Positions 15,001 to 21,000 of a stretch of DNA of 64,000 bases are shown piece by piece. The translations under genes and the position numbers were made by a program. The notes under the pieces are model-generated. The model had not been told where the DNA came from, searched no databases, and saw only the letters and a list, made by a program, of their open reading frames with translations. Within the stretch, counting starts at the first letter, position 1. Each line of letters opens with the position of its first letter. This DNA comes from Verrucomicrobiales bacterium (GTDB lineage Bacteria; Verrucomicrobiota; Verrucomicrobiia; Verrucomicrobiales; DEV007): the NCBI GenBank assembly GCA_029213065.1, contig JARGPH010000011.1:18733-82732 (forward strand), in the 5' to 3' direction.

Positions 15001-18000
15001 TAGGAAATCGTAAAGACCTCGCCGTCGATCGTTACGGCAGTTCCTTCCGGAAGGTCTTTAAATTCCCCCGTAAGCCCTTCACCGGCGCTGACAAGAACCA
15101 ACCTTGTCACACCGGGTGCCGGCGTAGAATCGAATGTGCCATTCAGCTCGAGTGTCGCTCCTCCAAGATCGACCACGCCGACCACATTGATATGGTCATG
15201 ACCGGAAGGGCCATCGTCTGCGCTGATGAAATCGAAGCTCAGAGTGGAGGTGCTGTCGAACGTGACATCGCGCGTGACGAGAGTTCCTATCTCACTTCCT
15301 GCCACACTACCGCCACTATCGATACCCGGAAGAACACTTCCCCCGCTACTTTCAAGATTGAGCTGAACCGTTCCCGTCCCTGATATTTGGTCACCGGAAC
15401 TGAGCGAAGCCGAACCCGTCGAAGCAGTGAAAATCTCAAATCCGTTCAGATTGACGTGCCCGCCTCCGGTTCGCGCCAACTTGATTAGCACAGGAGATCC
15501 CTGAACGACCGTGAAACGAAAAGTCTGAGTAAGGATCGCAACGGGCGAGAGCGGATCGACCGACTCAGTGAGCCCGGTCCCGATAATACGATCGCTTTCA
15601 ACGCCATCCGTCACCGAGAGATTAAAGACCCCGCCCTTGCCTGATTCAAAATTACCCGTGCTGTGATGGTAGGTCGTAATCTCATACTCCCCATCGAGCA
15701 GGTTATCGAGCTGGAGGGTCATGACGCCACCGCCATTGGTCAACACCGAATCGGAAAGCAGATTGTTCTGATTGACGTAGTCGCCGGAAGCGATCGAGTT
15801 GTAATCACGATAGTGGGTCGGATTGATAATCGTAACACCTACAGAATTTCCCGCACCGGCCAGTGTTTCATTGGCGTAGGATTGAGAGTGTGTGGCATTG
15901 CCATCGCCGGAACGGTTGAAACCTTCAAACCCATCCTGGAGAGGGTCATCGCCATTGGAATCCCTTCCAAAATCAACCGCAAGCGCTGGGGAATCGCTGC
16001 GAAGAAAGCCGTCGACTATCGTACTCGTTCCCAGCTCCGCGCCGTCTGCATCGCTGAAAGTAACGACGTCACCACGACCAACGACGAGTTCTCCCGCCGT
16101 CGCAAAACCATCGGCCGAACCGTCACCCAGTTTAAAATGGCCGTCTGCAGCGATCATCGAACCGGCCGCTCCATCAATCGCTGCGGCCACTTCACCGCCA
16201 CCGGTCAAGGTGGAACCACCTGCAAGGCTGACTTTCCCGGCTTCAATACGACCATCCACATCGAGACTGCCACCGGAGCTCACCGCAATGTCCCCCGGAG
16301 GAATCAGAGACAGGTCAAAACCATTCAGATTCATATGGCCTACACCTCCGGTTCGTTCCAGCAAGATGTCAGTTGTGGAACCGCCCACTACCGTGAACCG
16401 AAAAGTCTGTGTGATAATCGAGTCCGGCGCTGTCGGGTCGTTGGATTCGACCAGCCCCGTCGCGATCGATCTTTCCGTCGAAACGCCATCGGTAACAGAG
16501 AGATTAAACTCGCCACCCATCGCATAAGCCAGAGGTCTGCTGTTGTGATGATAGGTGGTAATTTCGTAGTCGCCGTCGAGTAGATTCTCGAGGCGCAGAG
16601 TCATGACACCATTGCTTGTCCGCAATGCCGAGTCGGAAAGGAGATTACTCTGATCGAGAAAACCTCCGGAGGCGATGTCATCATAATCGCGATAGTGAGT
16701 CGGATTCAGAATGGAAACATCCACTGAATTTCCGGCTCCTGCCAACTTGTCGTCTGCATAAGATTGAGTGTGATCAGCGGAGCCATCGCCGGTCCGGCTG
16801 AAGCCTTCAAATCCATCCTGTAGGGGAGTATCTCCATTGGAGTCCTGACCAATATCCACTCTCAAATCCGCAGCCCCGCCGGGTTTGAGGATTCGGAGTT
16901 CACCCGAAATCGTGCTGACGGGACCGAGATCCACTTGGTCTGAATCCAAAATGGTGACGTAGTACCCGGAATCAATCTGGAATGTTCCCAGGGTTGAAAA
17001 CCCATCAGGAGAGCCGTCTCCAAGAACGAGGTCGCCGTCAGCCGTAATCAGGGAACCTGCGGCCCCGTTGATTGCTGAATCAATAATCCCCCCACCCGTC
17101 AAGGTCGCTCCACCGGCAACGTTGACGACTGCGCTTTTCAACTCTCCATCCACGTCCAGACTACCGGCATTGACGTTGGTATTACCTACATAAGCGCTAT
17201 CCCCCGCCAGTAGAAGCAGACCATCACCAAGCTTTGTCAGCTCACCATTTAAAATCGGCACTTCAATCCTGAGATCTTCAGTGGCGCTGCCATCAGCAAC
17301 CGTAAAGGTCCGCTCCACACCACCCAAATCAATTCCGCCACTGGTAAAAGCACCTGAACTGAGACGAATCCTTGAAGTGCTACCGGAAGGCAGTGTCGTT
17401 AAATCCCCATTGAGAATCAACTGACTGGCGCCACCATTCATACTGATCGTGGCCCCCTGCATGGTGAGCCCTCCAGTCCCGATCTGCACCGTTCCACCAC
17501 CTCCTCCAATATTCAAATTACCACCGGTAAGGACTACAGTCTCAGCAATCACAGTGGATGGACTGTTGATATCGAAGCTGCTGCCTCCCGTCATATTCAA
17601 GGTATCGGAAACAGTGATAATCGCGCTGCTTCCTCCCGTTTGAGTGTAACCGTTCGATCGATTAAAGTGGGTGATCGTTTCTGACTTATGGCTGAAAAGA
17701 ACGGATCCGCCATTCTGAGTAAGAGTCGCCGAATCTGCGATCTGATGAGATTCGTTCCACCGCAACGTTCCGTCTTCTACTGTCACATTGCCACCAAGTG
17801 CGTTGGTCCCGCTTGAAGCTTTATCCAAAATCAGGGTTCCTTCACTGAGCGTGGTCGAACCGGTAAAAGTATTCGCAGATGCTCCCGCGAGAGTGAGGGC
17901 GCCAGCTCCGACTTTTTTCAAGTTTCCATTTCCTTCAATACTCGCGGAGATCGTCTGATCCCCCGCACTTCCGACCTGGAGTGTGGAACTGCCTTCGATT

Positions 18001-21000
18001 GCTATCGTGGTAGTTTCAGAAGCCGAAAGTGATGCGATAAAGACCTCCGAAGCCGCGTCTGGCCCGGTTATTTCCAACCTCTGATTTCCCGTCAGAGCAA
18101 CCGTCTCGTTATAGGTTCCCGCGTTCACGATGATAGTTGAATCCACACCCGCCACAGCGAGTGCGTCAGCGAGAGTCGCAAACGCATTGATCCCGAAATT
18201 CGCAGTCTCAGCCGCGGAAGTCCCGAGGTCCGCATCGGTAATATCCGCTCCCGGCCTCATCCCCGCCCAGTTGTCATCTACGTAGACAGTGGTTGTAGTA
18301 TCGTCGGCACTTTGAACGTTGATTGTCAGAGTAGCCGTGTTCGTCGCACCGGTCGGAGATTGAGAATCAACGATCTTGTAGGTAAAAACGTCTGCCGGAT
18401 CCGGATCAGCGGCATTCACCCCCGCCATGACAGCTTCATTCACCACGTAGCTGTAACTTCCGTCGGGTTCGATCGTCAATGTTCCATAAGCGCCGTCAAT
18501 GACCGTTGAACCATTCACTGACTGCGATTCATTAATCGCGCCGTCAAAGGCGGTTCCGCCGAAGGCGATACTCGAAACTTTAAGATCCGAAGCCGTTCCC
18601 GTCCCGACAGTATCTTCTGCATCAAAATCGCTATCCCCCGGCCCCGCACCAAAATGAGAAACGATTTGCTCATCAGTGAGCTGCGAATCGTAGAAAGCAA
18701 CTGAGTCCAACTCACCCTGCCATTTGGCCTGCGAATTGGCGGCGTTACTACCGAACTTCCATCCTCCGTTCCAATTGGTGAAATTAGAGCGCCCCGTATC
18801 AAAAACCTTATCCGTCCACACTTGCTCCAAATCGCCCCCCGCAACATCACCGACAAAAGCGTCAACCAACCATCCGGGTCCGGTTCCACCGGGAACCGTT
18901 CCGGTATGATAACTGAATCGAATCGCGACATAAGTCGGTTCATTGAGGTTGAAACGGGACGCGTCAATGACGGTTTGAAAATTGGCAGCATCCCCCAGAG
19001 CAAGACGGATCTCGTCGTTAAACTGCGCGAGATAGAACCGGTTCACATTAGCACCGACGGTGCTTATGATTTGACCTTCACTTACTCCGCTGTCCACCGT
19101 GGGAGTGATAACAAATTCCAACGTCATCTCGTCGATGGGCACACTGAGAGTCCCCTGGAGATACGACTTATTCGCTCCATTATCATTCCCTTCAAAAACA
19201 GCCTCTTCGCCATCGGTATTGACCGTGGCATTGCCAACCGTCACCTGCGTCAGGTTTCCGCTACCGGCCTTATCACTCAATGGATCCGTTCCTGAGAAAG
19301 TATATTGATGAAGCAGACTGCTATCTTCTTGCTGATTCGCTTCGATTCCCGCAATAACGTTTCCAGTTGCAGGAGTTCCGGCAGTGGCATTGTCAACACC
19401 ACCGGCTTCTGCAGCAAACGCAGTATCATTCGTTGCTACAGGAACCATGTTGGAAACAATCGCCTCGACAGCACCCGGCAGCAGAAGACAGTCATAAAAA
19501 AGCACATCGTCTACCAGCCCCGTCATGGGTCTGGTGCCATTAGCCTGATTGCCTACCACCAAATCCAAACCAGCGCTGAAATCCGGTCTTAGAGCACTCG
19601 TGTTCGCAGCGACCTGAACTCCGTCCACATAGGCACGGGCGACGCCGCGGCCATCGGTGCCGCTTGCATCTGAATCGAAGGTCAAAGCCAAATGATGCCA
19701 CCCCTGGGAAAGTGGAGCCGTCGTGTGAATTGCCTGTTCAGTCGTTTGAAATGAAACCGATGTGGTGTTGTCTTCAAATCGGAAAAAAGGATCGAGAATA
19801 CGATCAAACTGCGCCTGATTACCGTCGATGTAGACATTCACAGCCACGGTAAAATCACCACCCGCTTCGACCTCCCCCGCGGGAATGGTGTAAGACACGA
19901 GATTACTATCCTCGTCGAATTGCGCTGCAAGCTCCCCTTCGATCTTTCCATCCCCATACTCCACTGCCCCTGTCGACGTTGCGGTTCCTCCCAAAGATCC
20001 CAGATTGGAAGTGCTGACGTGCGAATCTCCCGATTCAGCCCCATCCGCATCGAAAGTTAAATTCACCAGTGGCACCGCGACCGCAGGGAGCGCAACGGCA
20101 CTCAAACTGATATTATCGTAGTAAACTTCAGCGCCGGCGGCACCGCCGGATGTGTTCCAGAAATCAATCCGAATATTACTGAAACCGCCCTGCTCAAAGA
20201 CACTCGCACCAGTGAGATCTTCTCCCGGAGCGACGATAGTCAAAATAGCAGGATTACGCGCACTCGTGTCGGCATTCAACTCAGTGGAGATCGCGACATG
20301 AGAAAAGGCGTTGTTCAGGGTTCTGTCAGACGGTTGGTTGCTCCCCCCTCCGTATCCAACATTGTGCACCGACCAGCTGTTACCACTGCCGTTGACACCA
20401 CTTAAAGAAAATCCGGTTTTCGGAGCGGTATCGAGTACATTCTGATCATACTCGAAGATCAATTGATAGTCGCCCGGAGGCAGAGCATTGAGAGCCGCAA
20501 TCGCTGATCCTGAATCGTAGGAATTCAGATTGAGAGAGGCCGTGGAGAATTCAGTATCCATCCCCCACACCTTATTCGAAGCGCCAGCTCCGCCCGCGTT
20601 GGTTGCCCCCAAAGCAGAAAGCGTTGTATCAATGCTACTGGGATCATTGCCACCCGATGCAAAAAGAGAAGAACCATCCACGTCTTCAAAGTCCAGGGTG
20701 AAGAGGGTCGTGGAAGATTCGGCCTCAGCAAAATGCCTTCCTTCGAGGCTGAGCGCCTCCGATCCTTCCGCCTGATCCTCCTCGATGATCCGGCGTTCGC
20801 CTTCATCAAACCGTCCGAACATCGAAGAATCGCGGAGCCCCAGTTCGTACTCGTCCAGCAAGCCCAATATATGTCCCTGCTCGTGCATGAGGACACTCAG
20901 CATATCGATCCCGGCGGAAGCGCCCCCGTCGAAGGCGAGGCCGTCAATATCGTCCCCGCTGATGGCGCGTAGAATCCCGTCAATCTCGACAAACTCTTCG

